This document shows, piece by piece, positions 43,001 to 50,932 of a stretch of DNA of 64,000 bases. Each line of letters starts with the position of its first letter. The stretch's first letter is position 1. Below the pieces are notes generated by a model. It had not been told where the DNA came from, did not search any database, and saw nothing but the letters and a program-made list of their open reading frames with translations. Source of the DNA: Nitrososphaerota archaeon (GTDB lineage Archaea > Thermoproteota > Nitrososphaeria > Nitrososphaerales > Nitrosopumilaceae); NCBI GenBank assembly GCA_028867785.1, contig JAGWFS010000002.1, positions 178,678 through 242,677 on the forward strand. The letters run 5' to 3'. A program made the translations under genes and the position numbers.

Positions 43001-43542
43001 CGACAAGAAAGAACGAACTTGAAGCCGAAAGAAACTCTATTGTCAAATTCATAGAGGAGATAGACAAGGACAAACGACAAACATTCTTGGAATCTTATGA
43101 CAAAGTTGACAAGGACATACGGGAGATTTTCAGCAAGATGACTGGGGGAAACGCCTGGCTTGAAATTCAAAATGAGGACGACATATTTTCATCAGGGATT
43201 TCATACTTGGTGCAGTTTCCAAACAAACCAAAAAGAGAGTCCACCTCAATTAGTGGTGGAGAGAAAACTCTTGCCGCAATCACCTTCCTGCTTGCACTTC
43301 AAAAACTCAAACCGTCGCCTTTCTATCTGCTTGACGAAGTTGACGCACACTTGGACGCATTGAACACGGAAAGGCTGTCTAGAATACTTGAAGACAGGGC
43401 AGGTGGAAGCCAAATAATAACGGTGTCGCTAAAGGACTCTGTAGTACAAAAGGCAACACTGATCTACGGAGTGTTTCCAAGAAATGGCGTATCGCATGTT
43501 GTGTCCCACAAAATATCTAATACACAACAGGTTGCAAACTAG
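40018..43542 (+). CDS. smc: SMC chromosome segregation ATPase
   Basis: A 1174-residue protein with TTG start. Walker A in GANGSGKSN, long coiled coils from about 170 to 500 and 680 to 1010, a hinge near 510-670 (RLGIQGLVYELLSWDKQYERAVLSAG), the ABC signature ISGGEKTLAAITFLLALQ and Walker B FYLLDEVDAHLD. With kleisin it loops DNA. The strand composition gives large artefactual reverse ORFs, which are not genes. It converges on the oligopeptide ATPase gene with a 4-base overlap. Confidence 0.97.
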   Translation: MVHIRKLEIFGFKSFGYKNTVINFESGLIAISGANGSGKSNILDAISFSLGENSPKVMRVDKLRSLLHDVDGASHGAKIARVSCHFDNTDRKIPVDSSTVTITREMDESGENIYYLNQKKVLRNHILDLLEVANCGIHKLNIVQQGTITRISEFNSEERRRIIEDIVGLAYFDEKKTEALKQLDEADRRLEIALARMDEIKKRIDELEAERNSQLRYDFLDRELKRLYAIQSSNKLRDIEAQKVSKERSLNAIQYEYKKLDEQRGQIRDEIKKLEEEKQKFMEEVNAYNIAKASIDSELSAAMHQSETANSKLATNARRVAQIESRLPEIQTDLSSLHEKRFTLESQTMELKNSINAVNESKKNTNAELVLADSEINQTLRQQSQVTSNKIKTDEKVRHLTDTLNEAKLSHSKLEQERADIQNKVDQNSLKANALNDEKNKLVDLEQKLKQVRVGHESAIGELKSRLSDLRDKRAKAEKDVEETTVIFEKASKAAAQYEAKIKVVKEVMHEDYSIAKLKEDSKRLGIQGLVYELLSWDKQYERAVLSAGSDWLKALVVNDFATLLGIAEFAQQRNLPKIRIIPLDAVTNSKATIKQEDGILGILSDFVKCEEKLGPLKNFIFGRIGLANSKEAAYALSKKGYRAVTLDGQFFEADANAVIIDINSKVSNLTKIILLSTSVDGLIQSLELLRKFIQNKKGQVKKIERIARNLENRYGASETGLANVDLSLTDVKTKLKEIHMSLDQISSRISQLKRRDEGITVDLSKAESYIASLEERISLTKENYAEEEQERIASVLSSLNEKRSSLLSAQSTISTEFRELTARLTELVNEENSHKANMRRLSEEQSSLNHEKHDLEVQSRTLSKEKENTDASLVLLREKEQQLISTSGTSVSTLKEYDAKLKGQYETERTLTKEINGMERQSDSILRDVKDLNENGERIRKTLLSYGYNELLESFDVDHILVELEAEKKQMSGSINTRAPDLYVEVSNGYRSMSTRKNELEAERNSIVKFIEEIDKDKRQTFLESYDKVDKDIREIFSKMTGGNAWLEIQNEDDIFSSGISYLVQFPNKPKRESTSISGGEKTLAAITFLLALQKLKPSPFYLLDEVDAHLDALNTERLSRILEDRAGGSQIITVSLKDSVVQKATLIYGVFPRNGVSHVVSHKISNTQQVAN

Positions 43543-44549
43543 TTTATCTCTACAAAACAAGCAACAGATCTCTGATTTCCAACCTGTTCTAGGCTTGGCT
43601 CTTGCTTGCATTTTTCAATTGCATAAGGACATCTTGCCCTAAACCTGCATCCTTGATACACATCAATATCGAGAGGATTGTTGATGCGAATTTTTTTCTC
43701 ACCGTGCAAGTTGCTGGGGTTGGGCTCTGAGATTGAATCAATGAGTGCCTGTGTATAGGGATGTTTTGGTTGCAATAATACGTCCCCAATATTTCCAACC
43801 TCTACGATTTTTCCAAGATACAGTATGGAAATAACATGTCCGACGTATCTTGCAGTGGAAAGATCATGCGTTATGTACAAGAATGATATTCCGTGTTTGT
43901 CCTGCAATTCTTTTATTAATTCCAAGATCCCGACTCTTACTGAGACATCAAGCATTGATACTGGCTCATCAGCTATGACCATCTTGGGCTTGGTTGCAAT
44001 GGATCGTGCAATAACCACACGCTGCCTCTGTCCTCCTGACAACATGTGTGGGTATTTTGAAGCAACCTCGTCGGGGTCTAGCTTTACATCTCTTAGTGAA
44101 TCATAGACAATCTCTTTTCTCTCACTTGGCTTTCCGATACTGTGTATATCCAAGGGCTCTCTTACTATGTCAAAAACTTTCATCCTCGGATCAATTGAGG
44201 CATAAGGATCCTGGTGTATCATCTGGCATTCTTTTCTTATTTTTTTGAGACTTGGTGTGTCGGCGTTTATCTCGGTGTTGTCAAAAATTATCTTGCCAGA
44301 GTCAGGCTCTATTGCTCCAAGTATCAAACGAGCCATGGTTGTCTTGCCAGATCCGGATTCTCCAGCCAAGACCAAAGTCTGGCCCCTTTTAACTGAAAGT
44401 GATACATCGTCAACAGCTCTTATGGTTTCCTTTTGTCGCATGAATCCGTCCTTTGTAAAGTATTTTTTCAGGTTTCTTATCGATAGGATCTCTTCCACTT
44501 CTGTTACTTGTCCGTCAAGTATATCAAGAAAACTGTGGGAAAAGAACAC
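43539..44549 (-). CDS. Oligopeptide-type ABC transporter ATPase (DppF/OppF-like)
   Basis: A 336-residue protein with GTG start. Walker A GESGSGKTT, signature LSGGQRQRVVIARSIA, Walker B MVIADEPVSMLD, and the C-terminal OppF extension KHPYTQALIDSI with CRFRARCPYAIEKCKQE. The latter's four cysteines bind an Fe-S cluster in Opp ATPases. Membrane permeases and binding protein are not in this window. The partner DppD-like ATPase is 1 kb away on the same strand. Confidence 0.92.
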   Translation of the reverse strand: MFFSHSFLDILDGQVTEVEEILSIRNLKKYFTKDGFMRQKETIRAVDDVSLSVKRGQTLVLAGESGSGKTTMARLILGAIEPDSGKIIFDNTEINADTPSLKKIRKECQMIHQDPYASIDPRMKVFDIVREPLDIHSIGKPSERKEIVYDSLRDVKLDPDEVASKYPHMLSGGQRQRVVIARSIATKPKMVIADEPVSMLDVSVRVGILELIKELQDKHGISFLYITHDLSTARYVGHVISILYLGKIVEVGNIGDVLLQPKHPYTQALIDSISEPNPSNLHGEKKIRINNPLDIDVYQGCRFRARCPYAIEKCKQEPSLEQVGNQRSVACFVEIN

Positions 44550-44577
44550 GTATCGTTAATCTACGGTGATTATCATT

Positions 44578-44624
44578 GATCGGGCGTGGCCTGCCTTGGG
44601 TCAAAAATCAGGCATTAGGCGATC
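44578..44624. other. Nested inverted repeats between divergent genes
   Basis: GATCG (44578-44582) with CGATC (44620-44624), and inside it GCCTG (44589-44593) with CAGGC (44609-44613), form two nested 5-bp stems. The region lies between the divergent ABC ATPase and repeat-protein genes. It may be a regulatory site or a folded 5' leader. Confidence 0.3.
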
Positions 44625-44683
44625 ACTTGGTCAAATTCTTAGTATCGCAAAGTTTTAAAGGCTATGATTTATGATACAAAAAC

Positions 44684-45595
44684 GTGAACGTTAAACTCCT
44701 AGCCGCGGTAATGATAACCGGCTTAGTTCTAAGTGGAAGTTCTGTTTACCTAAACAAGGTATTTGCAGACGATCAATGGTCTAACATTGCACAGCGCCAA
44801 TTGATTGCACAGCAAAAGGCAGCCCAAGTTTACTCTGACAAGTATATGTATAACGACATTAATGGCTCGCAAAGAAACTGGTCTGGCTTGACTTTTACTA
44901 GTACTGATGAGGATACAAAAGGACGAGACTTGGCAGCAGCTTCACAGGCATCAATGCAAAACGCTCTATCTGAGTTTGACAAGATTCACATCACCCAACT
45001 TTCCTCTTTGCAGGCCACTGGGTATGCAGGATTAAACAGCACGACAACTGATGAGCAAGGCAGAGACCGAACTGCTCTGATTGCTCAGGCAAGAGATCAA
45101 TCTCTAAATGATGCTCAGTACATCGTATCAGAACTATCAAAAATAGACAAAGCGTACACTGACATTCAGAATCAGGGAACAACACAAGGATATTATACTA
45201 ACAGACAGGCACAGATAGAAAATACTTGGGATTCTATGGAGGCACGAGCAGGTGCACTTGTGAATGCCCTTACAAAGGTTGATACTGACTATGTGAATCT
45301 ACAAACAGGCGGTACCACAAATGAGAATACCCAGGGCCGTCAACTAGATGTTGCACAAGCAAATGCTCTAAACAAAGCCATTCAAATATTCCAAGAGATT
45401 CATGCCAAACATCTTGCAGCAACTCAGTCAACCGATTATGCAGGATTGACAAGTTCAACTACTAATGAACAAAACAATGACAACAGGAACACCGAGATTG
45501 AAGATGCAAGCCAACAGGCATTGCAGAATGCATTGAATACATACAACTCGTACTATAACGGTATAGGCCTAAATCAGACACTCTATTCTCACTAA
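44684..45595 (+). CDS. Exported protein with about four 50-residue repeats
   Basis: A 303-residue protein with a signal peptide (cleavage near FADDQ). Four repeated units begin with an aromatic-x-x-L-T/S turn followed by a TTDE/TTNE cluster and GR: NWSGLTFTSTDEDTKGRD, GYAGLNSTTTDEQGRDR, DYVNLQTGGTTNENTQGRQ and DYAGLTSSTTNEQNNDNR, each followed by a helix rich in Ala, Gln and Asn (AAASQASMQNALSEF-like). Such helix-plus-acidic turn repeats may bind calcium or self-associate. It sits between two ABC ATPase genes, but on the opposite strand. Confidence 0.7.
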   Translation: MNVKLLAAVMITGLVLSGSSVYLNKVFADDQWSNIAQRQLIAQQKAAQVYSDKYMYNDINGSQRNWSGLTFTSTDEDTKGRDLAAASQASMQNALSEFDKIHITQLSSLQATGYAGLNSTTTDEQGRDRTALIAQARDQSLNDAQYIVSELSKIDKAYTDIQNQGTTQGYYTNRQAQIENTWDSMEARAGALVNALTKVDTDYVNLQTGGTTNENTQGRQLDVAQANALNKAIQIFQEIHAKHLAATQSTDYAGLTSSTTNEQNNDNRNTEIEDASQQALQNALNTYNSYYNGIGLNQTLYSH

Positions 45596-45609
45596 AAATT
45601 TTTTAATTT

Positions 45610-46554
45610 TTACTTGCTCTCTTCATAGAGCCAGCATGATACATGCCCTGTACTAGTTTTTGTCACTGGAGGTTCTGCCTTGCATCTTTCTTTTGCCTTT
45701 GGGCATCTGTCATAAAACCTGCATCCTGCAGGAGGAGATGCCAAGCTTGGCGGATTGCCTTTGAGCGATATCAAATCAGATTCGCCATTGATCTTTGGAG
45801 TGGATTTGAGCAATGCTTGGGTGTAGGGATGCTTGGGGTCTGAATATACTTCCCGCATGGAGCCAAATTCCACTATCTTTCCTGCATACATTATTGCAAC
45901 CTTGTCCGATATTTCTGAGATTATGCCCAAATCGTGGGAGATTAACACTAGTGACATGCCTTCTTTTTTCAGCTTTTTGAGCATACTGATAATCTGGGCC
46001 TGTACCAAGACATCAAGTGCAGTAGTGGGCTCGTCTGCAATCACAAGTTTTGGCCTCAAAAGCAATGCTATGGCAATCACTGCTCTCTGTTTCATGCCGC
46101 CACTAAGCTCATGAGGAAATTTATCCAGTACTGATACAGGCAAACCTACTGAATTTGCTGCATCATTTATTGTCTTGGCACTGTCCCCGCAATAGCCATG
46201 AACTTGCAAGATCTCTTCAAACTGCTGTTTTATGGAAAATACGGGGTCAAGTGAGTTCATGGCTCCCTGAAATACCATTGCTATTTTTTTCCAGCGAATG
46301 TTGCTGGCAAACTCTTCCTCAGACATGTTCAAGATCGACCTGTTGTCTAGCCGTATGTCTCCTGAAACAACCCGCCCCCCTGGAACTGACCGGACTATGG
46401 CAAGCCCTAGAGTACTTTTCCCACAGGCACTCTCGCCTACAATTCCAATCGACTCGTTGTCTTCAAGAGAAAAGGAAAGCCCGTCCACTGCATTGACTGC
46501 CTTGCCCCCAGACTCGTACTGGACTATGAGATCTCTGACAAAAAGTGTTACCAC
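45610..46554 (-). CDS. Oligopeptide-type ABC transporter ATPase (DppD/OppD-like)
   Basis: About 314 residues from GTG 46554 (TTG 46575 also in frame). Walker A GESACGKST, signature LSGGMKQRAVIAIALL, Walker B LVIADEPTTALDV, and the C-terminal KHPYTQALLKSTPK followed by CRFYDRCPKAKERCKAE with clustered cysteines. The two ATPases normally act as a pair on the DppBC permease. The absence of permease genes is notable; they could lie elsewhere. Confidence 0.9.
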   Translation of the reverse strand: MVTLFVRDLIVQYESGGKAVNAVDGLSFSLEDNESIGIVGESACGKSTLGLAIVRSVPGGRVVSGDIRLDNRSILNMSEEEFASNIRWKKIAMVFQGAMNSLDPVFSIKQQFEEILQVHGYCGDSAKTINDAANSVGLPVSVLDKFPHELSGGMKQRAVIAIALLLRPKLVIADEPTTALDVLVQAQIISMLKKLKKEGMSLVLISHDLGIISEISDKVAIMYAGKIVEFGSMREVYSDPKHPYTQALLKSTPKINGESDLISLKGNPPSLASPPAGCRFYDRCPKAKERCKAEPPVTKTSTGHVSCWLYEESK

Positions 46555-46685
46555 TAGATAGTGTATGAAATACAAGTAAATCTGCTTTTTGAAAACTGCC
46601 TGATCGCAACAAAAGTCTTGTAACTATATAGTTCATGTGTCCTATATGCATCAGACATTTAACTGTGCAACTTTAGAATAGCTAT

Positions 46686-47318
46686 ATGACACAATGGATG
46701 ACATGGATAAAGTCAAACGAAAAAGAAATCTTGTCACTCTTAAACGCTCTTGCATGCAAGGCAGAAGAAGCATCAAAACTATTGGTTGGAATATTTGAAA
46801 ACTTTGAAAAACTAGGCGAAAATCATTCTCAAATAAAAAAGATAGAGCGGGAAGCCGATGGGCTGACACATTCTGTCTTTGAGGAACTAAACAAGACATT
46901 CATCACACCGCTTGACAGGGAGGATATTTCCCGTATCGCATCAAAGGCAGACGATATAATTGACTATATCGAGGGCATATCCGGCAGGATAGTTAACTTC
47001 AAGATAAAGTCTCCTCCCCCCTACATGCTTGAGCTGGCAAAGGAGCTTCAAAATGCCACAAAAGAGATCAATCTCATGATTACAAGCCTCAATAAACTGA
47101 AGGTAAACAAATCTATAATTGAACACTGTCGTGCTGTTAGTACTATAGAACACAATGCAGACGACATTTACAGAAAAGCCGTCGGGGAATTGCTGGAGAC
47201 GACTGATGTTATCAACATTATAAAGCTGAAAGATATCTATGAATCCTTGGAAGAGGCTTCAGACAGGTGTCTTGACGTTGCCGACTCCATAGAAGACGTG
47301 GTTCTAAAATACACGTAG
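46686..47318 (+). CDS. DUF47/PhoU-like PiT accessory protein
   Basis: A 210-residue all-helical protein. KKIEREADGLTHSVFEELNKTFITPLDREDISRIASKADDIIDYIEG is the DUF47 signature with the acidic D-x-x-E metal sites. It is encoded six bases before a PiT transporter, the usual arrangement, and probably regulates phosphate uptake. Confidence 0.93.
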   Translation: MTQWMTWIKSNEKEILSLLNALACKAEEASKLLVGIFENFEKLGENHSQIKKIEREADGLTHSVFEELNKTFITPLDREDISRIASKADDIIDYIEGISGRIVNFKIKSPPPYMLELAKELQNATKEINLMITSLNKLKVNKSIIEHCRAVSTIEHNADDIYRKAVGELLETTDVINIIKLKDIYESLEEASDRCLDVADSIEDVVLKYT

Positions 47319-47324
47319 ATCTTT

Positions 47325-48311
47325 ATGATTGCACTTGCCATAGGAGCCATAGTAGCGGCATTAGTTTTTGATTTCTTAAACGGCTTTCATGACGCTGCAA
47401 ACTCTATTGCTACCATAGTTGGAACAAGAGTTCTCAGGCCACTCCCCGCCGTGGGAATAGCCGCTTTTGCCAACTTTGCAGGCCCGTTTCTTTTCGGCGT
47501 GGCAGTCGCAACCACAATAGGAAAAGGCATCATTAATCCTGACTTTGTAACACTTGACATAATCATAGGTGCCTTGGCTGGTGCAATCGTATGGGATATC
47601 ATAACGTGGGTACTGGGGTTGCCAACCTCGAGCAGCCATGCCTTGGTTGGAGGAATACTGGGCGCCGGCTTGGCAGGGGCTGGAACAAAAGCCGTGATTT
47701 TTGGAGGCCTGCAGACTGTACTGACTGGGATTGTAGTCTCGCCAATAGCTGGACTGGCAGTTGCATTTCTGATTGCACTGTTGATAATGAGAATCTTTGC
47801 AAAAATGCGACCGCATACTGTCAACTCTGTCTTTGGCAAGCTTCAGCTTGTCTCGTCAACATATTTCTCGCTTACACACGGAGCAAACGATGGGCAAAAG
47901 ACAATGGGTGTCATAGCACTCATCCTGCTCACCCAAGGCGTCATCACCACGTTTTCCATTCCGACATATGTTATACTAATGGCTGCAACCGCCATGAGCC
48001 TTGGCACATTCTTTGGAGGCTGGAGAATTGTAAAGACAATGGCCATGAAGATTACAAACCTCAGGCCATATCAGGGATTTTCTGCAGAGACAGGAGCTGC
48101 CACCATTCTGGCAACCCTTGCCTGGGCTGGCGTGCCGGCAAGCACTACTCACGCAATATCTGGAGGAATTATGGGAGTTGGCGCTGTCAGAAGGCTGTCT
48201 GCTGTCAGATGGGGAGTTGGAAAAAGAATTGTATGGGCATGGATAATCACAATTCCTGCCAGTATGTCAGTCTCGTTTGTCATAACATGGATGATAACCG
48301 GACTGAAATGA
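47325..48311 (+). CDS. pitA: PiT-family inorganic phosphate transporter
   Basis: A 328-residue protein with about ten helices. N-terminal FLNGFHDAANSIATIVGTRVL and central SLTHGANDGQKTMGVIALIL are the two PiT signature repeats (GxNDxxN type). PTSSSHALVGGILGAG and PASTTHAISGGIMGVGAVRR mirror each other in the two halves. Imports phosphate, probably with H+ or Na+. Confidence 0.95.
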   Translation: MIALAIGAIVAALVFDFLNGFHDAANSIATIVGTRVLRPLPAVGIAAFANFAGPFLFGVAVATTIGKGIINPDFVTLDIIIGALAGAIVWDIITWVLGLPTSSSHALVGGILGAGLAGAGTKAVIFGGLQTVLTGIVVSPIAGLAVAFLIALLIMRIFAKMRPHTVNSVFGKLQLVSSTYFSLTHGANDGQKTMGVIALILLTQGVITTFSIPTYVILMAATAMSLGTFFGGWRIVKTMAMKITNLRPYQGFSAETGAATILATLAWAGVPASTTHAISGGIMGVGAVRRLSAVRWGVGKRIVWAWIITIPASMSVSFVITWMITGLK

Positions 48312-48448
48312 CTAGTCGTTTGCAGACCCACAGATATTGCATCAGCAAAGTAAAATGGATCGCAGTCGGAAATTAACCTAAAACCCACTAGTGGCGGGTA
48401 GACCATGAGAGGATTAATACGCACTGTGTTGGTAAAAGTTCCAGTAAT

Positions 48449-48471
48449 GTGTATGCTTGTAATACATACAC
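48449..48471. other. 7-bp inverted repeat in a gene gap
   Basis: GTGTATG and CATACAC flank nine bases in the intergenic stretch after the phosphate transporter, followed by the palindrome ACGTACGT. It could be an operator or the end of the transporter transcript. No T-run follows. Confidence 0.25.
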
Positions 48472-48505
48472 GTACGTATCTACTTTATTGAATTTAAATC
48501 AAAAC

Positions 48506-48700
48506 ATGCAAGTGGAGGAAGTGTCAGCGGACAAGATGTGGAAGGCCATAGAAACGTTCGGAATTAAACGCGCGATACTTGATCCACACAATAGATTGTC
48601 ATCCGGTACCATTCATGATCTGTATTTGACAATAAAAAATGGTAGTGATCAATCATTTTTGAACAGAAAGAAGCTCAATCGCAGATTGAACAGTGCCTAA
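48506..48700 (+). CDS. Small hypothetical protein (64 aa)
   Basis: From ATG 48506 the 64 residues are basic and mostly helical: SADKMWKAIETFGIKRAILDPHNRLSSGTIHDLY, then NRKKLNRRLN at the end. The frame is open 19 codons upstream but without support. No family is known. It may be cotranscribed with the next two genes. Confidence 0.45.
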   Translation: MQVEEVSADKMWKAIETFGIKRAILDPHNRLSSGTIHDLYLTIKNGSDQSFLNRKKLNRRLNSA

Positions 48701-48779
48701 TTTCGTAGGGTTTATCTTCCAGTTAAAGTTAAGCAAAAATCGATTTTCCTTGAGGACCCCGATTTGTAGCTTTGATGCA

Positions 48780-49259
48780 ATGAATGGCATTCTTTGCCCA
48801 CAATGCGAGTCCAAGCTAGATTCTGGACAACTCACAAAGGCAGACGTAGATGCATCCATAAAACTTGTCCATCTGTCTCAAAAAATACATCCAATTGAAA
48901 AATTCACGCTCAACTCGTGCCAAGAGTCAAATGGAAACTATGTGCTGTATCTTAGCAGCACCGATATCATGACTGTGAGACAAAGCAGAGAGCTTTACAG
49001 GATACTGCAAAACGAGTTTTCAGGCAAGATTTGGCTTGTCGAGGAAAGATGTGACGACAAAAAATTCATAGAGGACATGTTCTTTCCAATCAAGACACTT
49101 GCAATCAACCAACTATGGGTCCCCGGGGGAGTTAGAAAAACCAAAGTCATAGTTTCAGGAAGAAAGACATCCCGGTTCCCAATTGATATAGATAAATTAA
49201 TTGCGATATCAAAAGATCTTCGAAAGATAGAACTAGTAGTTGAATTTGAGAGAAAGTGA
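48780..49259 (+). CDS. Archaeal protein with N-terminal zinc-ribbon knuckle (NusA-like context)
   Basis: About 159 residues from ATG 48780; the frame is open above but family-like content starts at MNGILCPQCESKL. One CxxC knuckle is visible at the N-terminus, the middle is alpha/beta (YVLYLSSTDIMTVRQSRELYRILQNEF), and the C-terminus has WVPGGVRKTKVIVSGRKTSRFPIDIDKLI, a KH-like pattern. I would guess an RNA-binding protein near AspRS. The gene ends 9 bases before aspS. Confidence 0.6.
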   Translation: MNGILCPQCESKLDSGQLTKADVDASIKLVHLSQKIHPIEKFTLNSCQESNGNYVLYLSSTDIMTVRQSRELYRILQNEFSGKIWLVEERCDDKKFIEDMFFPIKTLAINQLWVPGGVRKTKVIVSGRKTSRFPIDIDKLIAISKDLRKIELVVEFERK

Positions 49260-49268
49260 GAAAATAGA

Positions 49269-50558
49269 TTGGATTTGAAAAGAACACACTACATTGGAAA
49301 GCTAAACGTGTCAATGAAAGGCCAAAAGGTGGTAATTGGAGGCTGGGTGGAAGATCTTCGTGAGCTTGGCAAGCTCACCTTTCTTACGTTGCGAGACGTG
49401 ACAGGCGTAGCACAGATAGTAGTTGTTGGCGAAGATGGTATCAGACAAGTAAAGGACCTCAATAGGCAAAGCGTAGTGCGCGTCACAGGAATCGTCCAGG
49501 ACACAAAAGCAAGAGACTTTCCATTCGAGGTAAAGTCAGAAAAAATTGAAATTCTTTCCCGTGCAATGCATCCGTTACCGATTGACCCAATTGGCAGGCT
49601 GGAAAGCAATATAGACAACCGGCTAAACGCAAGAGCGCTTGATCTGCGGAACCAGAAGACCGCATCAATTTTTAAAATGCGGCATCATACGCTGCAGTCA
49701 ATACGTAAAACTTTGACAGAACTTGGGTTTATTGAGGTCAATACACCGAAAATAATTGGAAGTGCAAGCGAGGGAGGGGCAAACCTATTTTCTCTGAAAT
49801 ATTTCGACAAGCAAGCATACCTTGCACAAAGCCCGCAACTCTACAAGGAACAACTAACCGTGGGTCTTGAGAGAGTTTTTGAGATCTCGTCATTTTATCG
49901 CGCAGAAAAATCACACACTGTAAGACACCTGACTGAATTTACAAGCGTTGACATCGAGGCAGACTTTATGGATTATCTTGATGTGGCAGAGGTTTTAGAA
50001 ACGGTTGTCACAAACGTCTTTGAACACATTGAGAAAAACTGCGTAGAAGAGCAAAAAATTCTTGGAATCGAAGTAAAAAAACCAGATGCTCCATTTGAAA
50101 AAGTGACATACAAACAAGCCATAGAAGAGCTGAGCCGGGAGGGACTGGATCTTGCAGAGGGAGACGACTTGCAGGACTCGCATCTGAGAAAACTTGGCGA
50201 GATACACCATGGGTTTTATTTTCTAATAGACTGGCCCATGAAGCTAAAGCCGTTTTACATACATGAAAAAGAAGACAATCCGTCGATGTCCAAATCCTTT
50301 GATCTGCAGTATGGCTATCTTGAGCTATCTTCTGGAGGACGGCGACTGCATGATCCAAATAAGATTAAGGCGAGATTGATCGAGCAGGGGCTAAATCCAT
50401 CCCAGTTTGAGGATCACCTCAAGGCATTTGACTGGGGAATGCCCCCGCATTCTGGATGGGGACTGGGCCTTGACAGGCTAATGACTGTCCTGACCAAAAT
50501 CGATAACGTCAGAGAGGTAGTGCTGTATCCAAGAGATCCAGAAAGACTGTTTCCATAA
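49269..50558 (+). CDS. aspS: Aspartyl-tRNA synthetase, archaeal type
   Basis: A 429-residue class II enzyme with TTG start. N-terminal OB-fold anticodon domain (VVIGGWVEDLRELGKLTFLTLRDV), then EVNTPKIIGSASEGGANLFSL, YLAQSPQLYKEQL, FYRAEKSHTVRHLTEF (motif 2) and GLGLDRLMTVLT (motif 3). Archaeal AspRS may be discriminating or not; the OB-fold position usually read for this (W or H after GWV) is Glu here, so the sequence does not decide. Confidence 0.95.
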   Translation: MDLKRTHYIGKLNVSMKGQKVVIGGWVEDLRELGKLTFLTLRDVTGVAQIVVVGEDGIRQVKDLNRQSVVRVTGIVQDTKARDFPFEVKSEKIEILSRAMHPLPIDPIGRLESNIDNRLNARALDLRNQKTASIFKMRHHTLQSIRKTLTELGFIEVNTPKIIGSASEGGANLFSLKYFDKQAYLAQSPQLYKEQLTVGLERVFEISSFYRAEKSHTVRHLTEFTSVDIEADFMDYLDVAEVLETVVTNVFEHIEKNCVEEQKILGIEVKKPDAPFEKVTYKQAIEELSREGLDLAEGDDLQDSHLRKLGEIHHGFYFLIDWPMKLKPFYIHEKEDNPSMSKSFDLQYGYLELSSGGRRLHDPNKIKARLIEQGLNPSQFEDHLKAFDWGMPPHSGWGLGLDRLMTVLTKIDNVREVVLYPRDPERLFP

Positions 50559-50590
50559 AAGGATAAATCTGGTTTTCACTAGGTTTACTT

Positions 50591-50932
50591 GTGCAAGAAT
50601 GCGATTTCTGCGGCTCTGATTTTGGAGACCACACGTGCTATTTCTGTGACAAACATTGCTGCAATTCTTGCATGACAAACGACAGGACACGTTGCAAGAA
50701 ATGCTATGTGGCAAAGCGCAAGCTTGGCTGGAGAATCTTCAAGAAAAACAAGGTGTTGCTTGGCTTTATCGGGTTTGTGTGGGCATATACTGTTTTTCCA
50801 GTGCCGCTGATCAAGGGAATTGACCCTACCTTCTACTGGGTGTGTTTTGGAGTGGCAATCATGATAATGATTCCAGTAGGTCTTGCAATGTTCTTCTGGT
50901 CAAGAGAGCCTCCAGCGTCAGACCTTAAATGA
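50591..50932 (+). CDS. Membrane protein with N-terminal double zinc-finger
   Basis: A 113-residue protein with GTG start. ECDFCGSDFGDHTCYFCDKHCCNSCM then TRCKKC gives eight or more cysteines in CxxC pairs, likely an AN1/B-box-like cross-brace on the inner side. Two hydrophobic helices follow (VLLGFIGFVWAYTVFPVPL and WVCFGVAIMIMIPVGLAMFFW). A membrane-bound zinc finger of unknown function; it converges on leuB with 8 bases overlap. Confidence 0.7.
   Translation: MQECDFCGSDFGDHTCYFCDKHCCNSCMTNDRTRCKKCYVAKRKLGWRIFKKNKVLLGFIGFVWAYTVFPVPLIKGIDPTFYWVCFGVAIMIMIPVGLAMFFWSREPPASDLK

Noticed and set aside
42369-43073. Long minus-strand ORF across smc (Ser-rich)
   Set aside because: Antisense shadow of coiled-coil codons; composition is an artefact.
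47591-48376. A 261-codon plus-strand ORF within the PiT gene
   Set aside because: Out-of-frame shadow of the transporter; Cys/His/Trp-rich and without family features.
48314-48480. Short ORFs (23 and 28 codons) after the PiT gene
   Set aside because: No motif, no promoter at the right distance, and no sign of coding beyond chance.
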